Positions 48,992-56,782 are shown, counted from the stretch's first letter. The stretch is DNA of 64,000 nt from JBMOMT01 sp049324835 (GCA_049324835.1 JBMOMT010000053.1:1-64000); one strand, 5' to 3'. Notes: generated from the sequence alone by a model not told the origin. Numbers and translations: made by a program.

Positions 48992-49719
48992 CCGATTACG
49001 TGTATCGCTTGCAGAACGTGAGCAAAACCTACGAGGGACGGCGCGTGTTGCAGGTGGAGCACCTGAAGGTCGAGCGCGGCGAGGTGCTGGCCCTGGTGGG
49101 TCCCAGCGGCGCGGGCAAGAGCACGCTGCTGCGGCTGCTCAACTTTTTGGAGCCACCCAGCAGCGGCCGCATCCGCTTTCTGGACGTCGAGTTTGGCGCC
49201 AGCCAGCCGATGCCCCTGCCCTATCGCCGCCGGGTGACGACCGTCTTTCAGCGGCCCATCCTGCTCAACCGCAGCGTGCAGGCCAACGTGGGCTATGGGC
49301 TGGGCCTGCGCGGCCGGCGCGATGCAGACGGCGAGATCGAAAGCGCGCTGGAGCAGGTCGGTCTGGCAGGACTGGCCCGGCAGCGGGCGCGAACGCTTTC
49401 CGGCGGCGAGGCGCAGCGCGTGGCCCTGGCGCGGGCCATCGTGCTCCGGCCCGACGTGTTGCTGCTGGACGAGCCGACGGCCAATCTGGACCCTTACAAC
49501 GTGGGGCTCATCGAAGAGATCGTGACTCGTCTCAACCGCGAGCGGGGCACCACCCTGGTGCTGGTGACGCACAACGTCTTTCAGGCCAGGCGGCTGGCCC
49601 GGCGCGTGGCCCTGATGCTGGAAGGGCAGATCGTCGAAGTGGGTGATATCGAGGCCTTTTTTGAATCGCCGCAAGACCCGCGCACGGCGGCGTTCGTGCG
49701 CGGCGAAATGGTGTACTGA
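48988..49719 (+). CDS. tupC: Tungstate ABC transporter ATP-binding protein
   Basis: A 243-residue ATPase energising tungstate uptake with TupB. It has GPSGAGKST, TTVFQRPILLNRSV (Q-loop), LSGGEAQRVALARAI and LLLDEPTANLDPYN with HNVFQARRL switch region. The ATG overlaps the tupB stop by 4 bases. The FQRPILLNRSV stretch is common in TupC proteins. A perfect 14-bp hairpin and TupA gene follow. Confidence 0.9.
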   Translation: MTDYVYRLQNVSKTYEGRRVLQVEHLKVERGEVLALVGPSGAGKSTLLRLLNFLEPPSSGRIRFLDVEFGASQPMPLPYRRRVTTVFQRPILLNRSVQANVGYGLGLRGRRDADGEIESALEQVGLAGLARQRARTLSGGEAQRVALARAIVLRPDVLLLDEPTANLDPYNVGLIEEIVTRLNRERGTTLVLVTHNVFQARRLARRVALMLEGQIVEVGDIEAFFESPQDPRTAAFVRGEMVY

Positions 49720-49720
49720 C

Positions 49721-49751
49721 CTGTAGGGCAAATTGGCAATTTGCCCTACAG
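49721..49751. repeat. Perfect 14-bp stem hairpin between tupC and tupA
   Basis: CTGTAGGGCAAATT (49721-49734) pairs with AATTTGCCCTACAG (49738-49751) around a 3-base loop. There is no T-run. A comparable hairpin sits next to the binding-protein gene of the importer at 5252-5287. Confidence 0.75.
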
Positions 49752-49786
49752 CAAATTTTGCGAGATCAAAAATCGAGGAGGAAAGA

Positions 49787-51478
49787 ATGTCGAAAAAAGT
49801 TTGTAGCCTGTTGAGTGTTCTCGTACTGCTGGCGAGTGTCGTGGCGGGCTGCGCCACGCCCGAGCCCACCCCAGCGCCCCTCACACCGACAACTCAGGCC
49901 CAACCGACGGCGACCCCCGAGCCCACGTCGCCGCCGGCCGCCGAACCGGCCGAGCCGCAAAAGCTGATTCTGGCCACCACCACCAGCACCCAGGACTCGG
50001 GGCTGCTGGACTATATCCTGCCCGACTATCAGGATGCGTACAACGTCCAGATCGAGGTCGTCGCCGTGGGCACCGGGCAGGCCATCACCCTGGGCGAAGA
50101 CGGCAACGCCGACGTGCTGCTGGTGCACGCCCGGGCCAAAGAAGACGCCTTTATGGCCGACGGCCACGGCGTGCGCCGCGAAGACGTGATGTACAACGAC
50201 TTTGTCATCGTCGGCCCGGCCAGCGACCCGGCCGGCATCCAGGGCATGAAAAAAGCCACCCGCGCGCTGGAAGAGATCGCCAAGGCCGGAGCGCCCTTTG
50301 TCTCGCGCGGCGACGACTCGGGCACTCACACCAAAGAGAAGGCGGTCTGGAAAGAGGCCGGCATCGAGCCGGCGGGTGATTGGTACATCTCGGCTGGGCA
50401 GGGCATGGGCGCGGTGCTGACCATGGCCGACGAGCAGTTGGCCTACACCCTCAGCGACCGGGCCACCTACCTGGCCCGCACGCTAGAGGGCACCGATCTG
50501 GTCATCCTGGTCGAGGGCGACCCGGTTCTGTTCAACCCCTACGGCGTCATCGCCGTCAACCCGGACAAAAGCCCGCAGATCAACAATACACTGGCCAACC
50601 AGTTCATCGACTGGCTGATCTCGCTGCCCACCCAGGCCAAGATCGCCGAGTTTGGCGTGGCCGAGTTCGGCGACTCTCTCTTTATCCCCGACTCGACCGC
50701 CTGGCGCGAGGCGCAAGGCGGCGCAGCAGAAGCCAGCGGCGCGGCGCTCAAGATCAGCGGCGGCGCCAAAGAGATGTCCTGGACCGAAGCTGAACTGAAG
50801 GCGATGGGCACGCTGGACGTCGACTATGCCGGCAAAGACGGCACAGTGACCACCTACACCGGTGTGCTCATGAGCAGCCTGCTAGAGATGGCCGGCGCCG
50901 GCGAAGGGGCCACGCTGGTGCTGGTCGCCAGCGACGGCTACAGCGCCGAAATCGCCCTGGCCGACGTGTTGGCCTGCGCCAACTGCATCGTGGCCTTTGA
51001 CCCCGAAGGTGGTCTGCGCTCCGTGCTGCCCGATCAATCCGGCAAACTCCAGATCAAGGGTCTGGTCGAGATCCAGATTCAAGGCGGCGCGCCGGCCGAA
51101 GCGCCCGCCGGGGGCATCCCCGAAGGCGCGGCGCTCAAGATCACCGGCAGCGTAAACGCCGAGATCGGCTGGCTCGAAGAGGACGTGCGGGCCATGGACA
51201 CCATGGAGGCCCAATCGACCAACAAGAGCGGCGAGACCAGCACCTACACCGGCGTGCTCATCAACACGCTGCTGGAAATGGCCGGCCCCAAAGCCGACGC
51301 CACGACGGTGGTGTTTGTCGCCGACGACGGCTACAGCGCCGAAGCGCCCCTGGCCGACGTGTTGGCCTGCGCCGATTGTATCGTCTCTTTCCGCAACCAG
51401 GGCGGGTTCAGCATCGTCATGCCTGGTTTCGCCAGCAGTTTGCAGGTCAAAGGGGTAGTCGAAATCCAGGTGAAATAG
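49787..51478 (+). CDS. tupA: Tungstate-binding lipoprotein TupA fused to two CxxC SUOX-like modules
   Basis: A 563-residue lipoprotein (lipobox VVAGC, Cys22; Thr/Pro linker to about residue 55). Residues 58-305 are a complete TupA receptor: LILATTTSTQDSGLLDYILP, GTGQAITLGEDGNADVLLVHA, FVSRGDDSGTHTKE and YTLSDRATYL. Two extra modules follow (about 318-432 and 447-563), each with a TYTGV-LLEMAG turn, SDGYSAE or DDGYSAE, and a CxxC (Cys397/400 and Cys528/531). Such a fusion is not part of ordinary TupA, which ends near residue 300. GAGGAGG lies ahead of the ATG. The modules may hold a pterin or pass metal. Confidence 0.82.
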   Translation: MSKKVCSLLSVLVLLASVVAGCATPEPTPAPLTPTTQAQPTATPEPTSPPAAEPAEPQKLILATTTSTQDSGLLDYILPDYQDAYNVQIEVVAVGTGQAITLGEDGNADVLLVHARAKEDAFMADGHGVRREDVMYNDFVIVGPASDPAGIQGMKKATRALEEIAKAGAPFVSRGDDSGTHTKEKAVWKEAGIEPAGDWYISAGQGMGAVLTMADEQLAYTLSDRATYLARTLEGTDLVILVEGDPVLFNPYGVIAVNPDKSPQINNTLANQFIDWLISLPTQAKIAEFGVAEFGDSLFIPDSTAWREAQGGAAEASGAALKISGGAKEMSWTEAELKAMGTLDVDYAGKDGTVTTYTGVLMSSLLEMAGAGEGATLVLVASDGYSAEIALADVLACANCIVAFDPEGGLRSVLPDQSGKLQIKGLVEIQIQGGAPAEAPAGGIPEGAALKITGSVNAEIGWLEEDVRAMDTMEAQSTNKSGETSTYTGVLINTLLEMAGPKADATTVVFVADDGYSAEAPLADVLACADCIVSFRNQGGFSIVMPGFASSLQVKGVVEIQVK

Positions 51479-51500
51479 CCCCCTTGCCGTTTGTCCTGAC

Positions 51501-51540
51501 CAGCGCCCGGTTGGAGACTGTCCCTCGCCGCCGGGCGCTG
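51501..51540. terminator. Hairpin at the end of the tup operon
   Basis: CAGCGCCCGG (51501-51510) pairs perfectly with CCGGGCGCTG (51531-51540) around a 20-base loop. The following GCGCTTTGACTTT has only short T stretches, so termination is plausible but not certain. Confidence 0.55.
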
Positions 51541-51545
51541 GCGCT

Positions 51546-51574
51546 TTGACTTTGACCCTCAGACCTTGTATACT
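51546..51574 (+). promoter_or_regulatory. Promoter of the storage-protein gene
   Basis: TTGACT at 51546-51551 and TATACT at 51569-51574, spaced 17 bases. The start is predicted near 51581, about 40 bases before the gene. Confidence 0.7.
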
Positions 51575-51619
51575 GGCGTGTATTTGTTCAAAAGAGAGGT
51601 GTACAAAGAGGAGAGTTCC

Positions 51620-52447
51620 ATGAATCTGGTACGCGATAACAGCGGCCGGTTGCACATCGACACACCGCTGATGGCCGAATCGCTGATGGACAAGACGCTT
51701 CTGGAGAGCACCGAGGCTGAAACGGTCTTTCGGCCGCTGCCCAACCTGAACGTCATCAAACTGGGCGGCCAGAGCATCATCGATCGGGGCCGCCAGGTGG
51801 TGCTGCCCCTGGTGCAAGAGATCGTCACCGCGCGGGCAGAGCACGATCTGCTGGTGATGACCGGCGGCGGCACACGCAGCCGCCATGCTTATGCCATCGC
51901 GCTCGATCTGGGCATGCCCACCGGGGTGCTGGCCAAGCTGGGCGCCAGCATCAGCGAGCAGAACGCGCTGATGCTTTCGTTGTTGTTGGCGCCGCACGGC
52001 GGCATAAAAATCGGTCACGACGATGTGGTCAAACTGCCGGCTTATCTATCGCTGGGCGCCATCCCGGTGATGCACGCCATGCCACCCTACAGCCTGTGGG
52101 AAGAGCCGGCCGAGCAGGGACGCATCCCGCCGCACCGCACCGACAGCGGCGCCTTTTTGACCGCCGAGGTGGTCGGCGCCCGGCGCTGCATCCTGGTCAA
52201 GGACGAGCGCGGCCTGTTCACCGCCGACCCCAAAAAGAACCCGGCGGCCGATTTCATCCCCGAGATCGAGGTCGGCGAGCTGCTGGCCCTCGATCTGGAG
52301 AACCTGGCCGTGGAGCGGGCCATGCTCCACGCCCTGGCTCGCGCTCGCAGCGTGGCCGAAGTGCTCATCGTCAATGGCCGGCAGCCGGGGTGCCTGACGC
52401 GGGCGCTGGCCGGCGAGAATCCGGGCACACGTATCTACCGCGCCTGA
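51620..52447 (+). CDS. Molybdenum/tungsten storage protein-like (amino acid kinase fold, MosA/MosB type)
   Basis: A 275-residue amino-acid-kinase-fold protein. The order of motifs follows the molybdenum storage protein: LNVIKLGGQSIIDRG, LLVMTGGGTRSRHAYAIALDLGMPTGVLA, SISEQNALMLSLLLA, RIPPHRTDSGAFL, ERGLFTADP and VNGRQPGCLTRALAGENPGT. Known relatives form ATP-driven cages holding oxomolybdate or oxotungstate clusters. The ATG at 51620 follows GAGGAGAG. It lies just after the tungstate importer behind its own promoter, which supports a storage role. A uridylate-kinase-like function is the alternative. Confidence 0.8.
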   Translation: MNLVRDNSGRLHIDTPLMAESLMDKTLLESTEAETVFRPLPNLNVIKLGGQSIIDRGRQVVLPLVQEIVTARAEHDLLVMTGGGTRSRHAYAIALDLGMPTGVLAKLGASISEQNALMLSLLLAPHGGIKIGHDDVVKLPAYLSLGAIPVMHAMPPYSLWEEPAEQGRIPPHRTDSGAFLTAEVVGARRCILVKDERGLFTADPKKNPAADFIPEIEVGELLALDLENLAVERAMLHALARARSVAEVLIVNGRQPGCLTRALAGENPGTRIYRA

Positions 52448-52467
52448 AAACCCGCAGGAGTCGAACG

Positions 52468-53154
52468 ATGCTCTTTATCGGTCTGGACGACACCGACACT
52501 CTGGAATCACGAGGCACCGGCCACCTGGCCCGCGAGATTGCAGCGGCGCTGGCCGCTGATTATTTCCTGCTGGGGGTGACACGCCACCAATTGCTGCTCG
52601 ACCCGCGTGTGCCCATGACGGCCAAGAATAGCTGCGCCGCCATCCACCTGAGCAGCAACGGAAACACCGACCTCGTGGCCCTGGCCGGGCGGGTGCGCGC
52701 CCTGATGCTGGAAAACTTTAACCCCGGCAGCGACCCGGGCTTGTGCGTCGCCAGCGGGGTAGCGGAGGCCATTGTGGCCTTTGGGCGGCGGGTGCAGCGA
52801 GAACTCGTTTCGCAGGCAGAGGCGCGATCGCTGGCCGCCGCTCACAATCTCGAACTGCTGGGACTGGGCGGCACGGAGGATGGCGTCATCGGGGCATTGG
52901 CTGCTGTAGGGTTGGCCGCCACCGGCGAGGATGGGCGCTATGTGCTGGTGGGCCGCTCGCGGGAGCTGAGCGGTTTGCAGCCGGTTTCGGCGCTGCTGGC
53001 GGCGGGTATCGCGGCTGTGCAGGCTGCCGACGGTCAGCCTGTGACCGGGGGGCTGGTGCTGACCGACAAGCTGCGCCCGGCCCGGCGCGGCGGCCGCGCC
53101 ATCGCCGTCGTCGAATGGGCCGGCGATCACTGGCTGCCGCTCAAACTCGACTGA
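52468..53154 (+). CDS. DDTD-motif protein, TiaS N-terminal-like
   Basis: A 228-residue cytoplasmic protein that opens with IGLDDTDTLESRGTGHLAR. The DDTD start resembles the N-terminal catalytic region of archaeal TiaS (tRNA-Ile2 agmatidine synthase), but the C-terminal domains of TiaS are absent. Other visible segments are ASGVAEAIVAFGRRVQ, LGLGGTEDGVIGALAAVGLA and LVLTDKLRPARRGGRAI. GCAGGAG precedes the ATG, 20 bases after the storage-protein gene, so it is probably co-transcribed. Its linkage to a metal-storage protein is the only clue to role; function unknown. Confidence 0.6.
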   Translation: MLFIGLDDTDTLESRGTGHLAREIAAALAADYFLLGVTRHQLLLDPRVPMTAKNSCAAIHLSSNGNTDLVALAGRVRALMLENFNPGSDPGLCVASGVAEAIVAFGRRVQRELVSQAEARSLAAAHNLELLGLGGTEDGVIGALAAVGLAATGEDGRYVLVGRSRELSGLQPVSALLAAGIAAVQAADGQPVTGGLVLTDKLRPARRGGRAIAVVEWAGDHWLPLKLD

Positions 53155-53258
53155 CGGCGGCTGTGGGTCGCCGCGAGCATCAGATGCTTACCCGGGCCGG
53201 ACCACAGTCGACCCCCTTTGTCAAGCCAAGATCACCGAAATAGATGAAACCATGAGAC

Positions 53259-53346
53259 TCACTGAGAGCTGGCCTGGCCTGCAAAATGCACCTCGGCAGG
53301 CATCCGGTAGGACAGGCTCTGGTGGCTGTACCAGTCGATAATGGCG
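53259..53346 (-). pseudogene. IS3-family transposase C-terminal remnant
   Basis: The minus strand reads AIIDWYSHQSLSYRMPAEVHFAG and ends at a TGA, matching the last residues of IS3-type OrfB (YN..RPHSALGY.TPAEV). Only about 28 codons remain. The sequence stops 6 bases before the end of MITE copy E, so the element seems to have truncated it. The stretch 53155-53258 has no gene. Confidence 0.65.
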
Positions 53347-53352
53347 GTAAGA

Positions 53353-53494
53353 GTAACTGCTCAGCCCACCCTCCCGCGGGCTAAAATCGTTCATCCCGTC
53401 CCACAATCTGGCCGACTGGCCGCTGGCGAATCGGCAAATTGCAGCAGTGCAGGGGCACGGCCCTACGAGAGCCTGCGGGAGAGTGAGCAGTTAC
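53353..53494 (+). mobile_element. MITE copy E
   Basis: A 142-bp element in the same orientation as copy B with GTAACTGCTCAGCCCACCCT and AGAGTGAGCAGTTAC at the ends and the shared interior (GCTAAAATCGTTCATCCC). No target duplication is visible. It lies between an IS3 remnant and the stop codon of the DUF4139 gene. Confidence 0.8.
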
Positions 53495-53506
53495 CAGGCG
53501 AGCATG

Positions 53507-54964
53507 TTACCAGCTATAACGCACGGTATAGGTGACCGAGGCCTCGCCGTCGGCAACCACCGGCAGGCGCCACTCGATCGTCTGCGCATCCAGCTTGGTG
53601 TGTTCTGCCGTCTGGTCGACGATCTCCCAATCACTCCAGCGATAGAGCCGCTCCACCACCCGCACCTCCACGTCCTCTGGCTTGTGGTTGCGCAGAGTGA
53701 TGGTAAAAGTTTCCTCAATCACTTGCCTGCCCAGGCGCTCGAAATTATCCTGCACCCGCTCTCCCACGATGTCAAAGGCATAACCCAGTGAAAGCTGAAT
53801 GGCCTCGTCTTGGGGCGTGTGGTCGATGCTGTCCTCACCGATGAGCAGTTCGGAGCCATCCACGTCCTTTTTGTAGACGCGAATGTTGCCGGCGGGTAAG
53901 GCAATGCCCAACCCCTGTTCCTGGCCGTTTTGGAACTCGAGCACCACCGCCACCTTTTTGTCGGTCACGCTGCCGTAACCGGGGTCATCGGCCACGTAAC
54001 CGTAAAAGCGGGCCGGAGCGGCGTCGTACACGTAGAATTTGAGGGCCGGCACACCGCTGGCGCTGGAAAACTCGACCTGTTTGGTCTGGTTGTTTTTCAC
54101 CGTCACCGGACGTTGCACTTTGTAAAGGTGATATTCGAAAAAGGCCCGCTCCTCCACGCTATCGGCTGCCGGGGCTGCCTCCTCGTAGGCGATTTTTTCC
54201 ACCACCCGTTCAAAATCTTGCGCGCGATGGATATCGCCGGCCACCAATTTGAGCTTGGCGTCTTCAAAGGTGGCGCCGCTGCGGTTATCCACCGTCACCC
54301 AGCCGGTCAGATCCAGACGGTCGTCGCCCTCAGCCAAGACCACGATGTAATCGGCGCGCCAGCTCAGACCGGTGGTGAGATAGGTCACCTCGGTATCGTG
54401 CGTGCCCGGCTCCTGGGCCTGCAACAGCCAGACCAGCGTGGGCCGCGTGATCAGGCCTTCTGGCAGGGCCGGGAAAGAAAAGTCCTTGATGCTGTTCAGC
54501 CGGATCACCCTCACCTGACCATCGGCGGCCTGCAGGATGACGTCGCCTGCGCCGCTGAGAAGTGTGCCGGTGTAGGCCGTACCATCCTCGGTGACGATGT
54601 CGATGTCCTGATCGACGTATTTCTCCAGCAGTTTGGCGGTGCTCACCAGATCGTATTCATAGTTCTGCTCCAGCACCACAGTGCCGGTGATGTCGGTCAG
54701 TGAACGAAAATGCACCGAGGTGGGGTCGATCTGTGAGGCTACGTCGGTAAACCGGACCTCGTTAAGCCCGGCCACCAGTTCCATGGCGCGGCGGTCGATG
54801 ACCAGCGCCAGGTCCTGGTTGTAGACCGTCAACTCGACTCCCTGCCCCTGCGCCAACGTCGATTGAACCTGGCCCATCAACGGGCCGCCATCGAGTGACG
54901 CCAGGACCAGCAGGCCCATCACCGCCCCCCACATCAATCGTTTCGCGCCCAATCGCTGCCACAT
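53507..54964 (-). CDS. DUF4139 domain-containing secreted protein
   Basis: A 485-residue exported protein with an N-terminal signal (LMWGAVMGLLVLASLDGG). Its body follows the DUF4139 pattern: VELTVYNQDLALVIDRRAMEL, LNEVRFTDVASQIDPTSVHF, VTYLTTGLSWRADYIVVL, LTGWVTVDNRSGATFEDAKLKLVAGD and a C-terminal beta-rich part with ERLYRWSDWEI. The family is of unknown function and is thought to form a beta-sandwich. ATG at 54964 has AAAGGAG 9 bases upstream. A MITE lies 12 bases past its stop. Confidence 0.85.
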   Translation of the reverse strand: MWQRLGAKRLMWGAVMGLLVLASLDGGPLMGQVQSTLAQGQGVELTVYNQDLALVIDRRAMELVAGLNEVRFTDVASQIDPTSVHFRSLTDITGTVVLEQNYEYDLVSTAKLLEKYVDQDIDIVTEDGTAYTGTLLSGAGDVILQAADGQVRVIRLNSIKDFSFPALPEGLITRPTLVWLLQAQEPGTHDTEVTYLTTGLSWRADYIVVLAEGDDRLDLTGWVTVDNRSGATFEDAKLKLVAGDIHRAQDFERVVEKIAYEEAAPAADSVEERAFFEYHLYKVQRPVTVKNNQTKQVEFSSASGVPALKFYVYDAAPARFYGYVADDPGYGSVTDKKVAVVLEFQNGQEQGLGIALPAGNIRVYKKDVDGSELLIGEDSIDHTPQDEAIQLSLGYAFDIVGERVQDNFERLGRQVIEETFTITLRNHKPEDVEVRVVERLYRWSDWEIVDQTAEHTKLDAQTIEWRLPVVADGEASVTYTVRYSW

Positions 54965-55043
54965 GATAGTCGCTCCTTTCATCCGTGCCATCTGTTTTGT
55001 GCTGTAATGTGGACGTACGATTCGTCCCTCGAGTTCCCTCCTC

Positions 55044-55093
55044 AAAAAAAAAAAGAGCCCCACCCGACCTGTCTGGTCAACGTGGAGCCCTCT
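55044..55093 (-). terminator. Possible terminator of the small 68-residue gene
   Basis: On the minus strand a GC-rich imperfect stem (AGGGCTCCAC ... GTGGGGCTC) is followed by 11 U. The stem has mismatches, so the call rests mainly on the U-run. Confidence 0.5.
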
Positions 55094-55100
55094 CCTGGTT

Positions 55101-55307
55101 TCACCCACCTTTGTAAACGGTATAGGTATAAATGAATACTTTTTTGGCCGGCGACTCCCCGGTCTGAGACTTGGGAGCGTCCCCGGAAACCCCGCCGTCG
55201 TCCTGATCGCCTGGAGTGGAAACCTGCGGCTTGGGGGTTGCCCGGGGACGTCTTCTGCCGCGACGTTTAGACCTGGGTCGTCCACCTGGTTGTTCGGAAT
55301 GACTCAT
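55101..55307 (-). CDS. Small basic protein of unknown function
   Basis: A 68-residue protein with an Arg/Lys/Pro-rich first half (RSKRRGRRRPRATPKP), an acidic Gly/Ser middle and a hydrophobic end (KKVFIYTYTVYKGG). GGGGAAACG precedes the ATG and a terminator-like sequence follows, which supports a real gene. No family is recognised; a nucleic-acid or ribosome-associated role is only a guess. Confidence 0.5.
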   Translation of the reverse strand: MSHSEQPGGRPRSKRRGRRRPRATPKPQVSTPGDQDDGGVSGDAPKSQTGESPAKKVFIYTYTVYKGG

Positions 55308-55437
55308 CGTTTCCCCATCCTTGACAGATCACGGACACCGTCTTTTGCACGATTGGCACACCTGAGCCAGGCCAACCGATCGCCGCACCGCCGGTTCACC
55401 GCGCTCGACATACCCAGGCAGCCGCCGGGTGAGGTGG

Positions 55438-55698
55438 TCACTCGACAGCATCGGGCCGCTGTTGTTTGCTGAAGCGATAGGTAATGCGCCCTCGTGTCAG
55501 GTCATAGGGCGTCAATTCCAGGCGAACCCGATCTCCCAGCAGGATACGGATGTAATATTTGCGCAGTCTGCCTGAGGGATAGGCCAGCACCTCGTGACCG
55601 TTGTCCAACTGCACGCGGAACTGCGTACCGGGAAGCGTCTCAACCACGACGCCTTCGGTCTCTATTTTTTCTTGGCTCGGCTTTTTGTTCTTCGCCAT
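55438..55698 (-). CDS. infA: Translation initiation factor IF-1
   Basis: An 86-residue single S1/OB-fold factor (EGVVVETLPGTQFRVQLDNGHEVLAYPSGRLRKYYIRILLGDRV) that binds the ribosomal A site during initiation. It is slightly longer than usual because of a basic N-terminal extension and a charged tail. Start at 55698 follows GGAG with a 10-base gap. It lies 122 bases after rpsU and may share its transcript. Confidence 0.92.
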   Translation of the reverse strand: MAKNKKPSQEKIETEGVVVETLPGTQFRVQLDNGHEVLAYPSGRLRKYYIRILLGDRVRLELTPYDLTRGRITYRFSKQQRPDAVE

Positions 55699-55820
55699 AT
55701 ACCCTTTGGCTCCTACTTGGGCGCACTGCTGCTCTGGAACACACCTTGTCGCGTCCCGGCCTGTGAACCCAACAAGCCCCAAACAATGTCTCGAACAGCT
55801 TTTCCCAAACTATCGGGCGA

Positions 55821-56030
55821 TCAATCCTGATAACGATACGACTGACGGCGCTCTTTTTGTCTGGCCTTACGGATGGCTTTTTTCTTGGCCCGACGGCGCT
55901 CCTCACTTTTGGAGACATGCCATCGTTTTTTGCGCAGCGTAGTCAACACGCCGCTCTTGGTCACCTCTTTACGAAACCGTTTGAGCAACGCTTCCTGCGA
56001 CTCGTTCGGCCTCAAAACGACCTTTGCCAC
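55821..56030 (-). CDS. rpsU: 30S ribosomal protein S21
   Basis: A 69-residue basic protein (KVVLRPNESQEALLKRFRKEVTKSG ... KRWHVSKSEERRRAKKKA) typical of bS21, here with a long Arg/Lys-rich tail. The GTG at 56030 is chosen because GGAGG lies 10 bases upstream and the protein then starts MAKVVLRP. A leader of about 205 bases separates it from a consensus promoter, so post-transcriptional control is possible. Confidence 0.9.
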   Translation of the reverse strand: MAKVVLRPNESQEALLKRFRKEVTKSGVLTTLRKKRWHVSKSEERRRAKKKAIRKARQKERRQSYRYQD

Positions 56031-56241
56031 GTATACGTCACCTCCTTCCCCACGGCAGTAATTCGCCTGTGCAAACAAAAACTCGGCAGCCTCTACCGAT
56101 CTGTAACATGAGAGGAAACCGAGCTTGCCTGGCCGTGAAAACAAGCGTTACGAGTAAGCCTAAAAGAGTCCTGTCCTCCCCGTAATTCCGCTCCCAATAA
56201 CTGCCCCAGCATCTTTGCACAAGCTCTTCCGTCAAGACATA

Positions 56242-56270
56242 ATTATACTTGAGGTGCTGGCATTTGTCAA
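56242..56270 (-). promoter_or_regulatory. rpsU promoter
   Basis: On the minus strand TTGACA (56270-56265) and TATAAT (56247-56242), spaced 17 bases, a full consensus. The leader to the start codon at 56030 is about 205 bases. Confidence 0.85.
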
Positions 56271-56362
56271 ACGTAACACACACGGGCAGCCATTCTCATT
56301 TTGGCACCGAGACCTGACAGGTTTTCGTGAATTTGGCGGTTTTGCCAAGGTCCCCGTCCAAA

Positions 56363-56748
56363 ACCTGTCACACCAATTTCCCTACGGAGCATTTGAGGCT
56401 CCTGTTTTGGCAAAATATCCTCCGAGATCACAGCGGTGGAAAAGCCGATTTTCAGTCCACAGAAAGTGCAGTAGTTTTGCATTTTTTACAGGTTCTCTGA
56501 AAATAACCGCAGAGGCGCCGAGACCGCCGAGAAAAACCAGAACATTCTCTGTGCCCTCGGCGTCTCGGCGGTGAAATAGATCATTGTTTGACCCGCTTGT
56601 AAAATCTGCAAACGTACTGCAAGTGTTTTTGGCCGCATTTTGACCGTTTTCCCATCTCGACGGCGCAGTCCCAACACTTCTTTGGCCCGAATCACATACC
56701 TGGATTTCTGCCAATTCGATCCAACTCGGGGAAATTGGTGTGTCAGGT
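56363..56748. repeat. 386-bp segment bounded by 20-bp inverted repeats, containing repeat R2 copy b
   Basis: ACCTGTCACACCAATTTCCC (56363-56382) and GGGAAATTGGTGTGTCAGGT (56729-56748) are inverted repeats with one mismatch. Copy b of R2 (56468-56619, almost identical to 2262-2413) lies inside. No gene is seen from 56271 to 56782. Confidence 0.7.
56468..56619 (+). repeat. 152-bp palindromic dispersed repeat (family R2, copy b)
   Basis: Near-identical partner of 2262-2413 with the same imperfect terminal inverted repeats and inner GCCGAGA palindrome. Confidence 0.85.
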
Positions 56749-56782
56749 CTGGTCACATCGAGAATTGCTGACACACGGGCAT

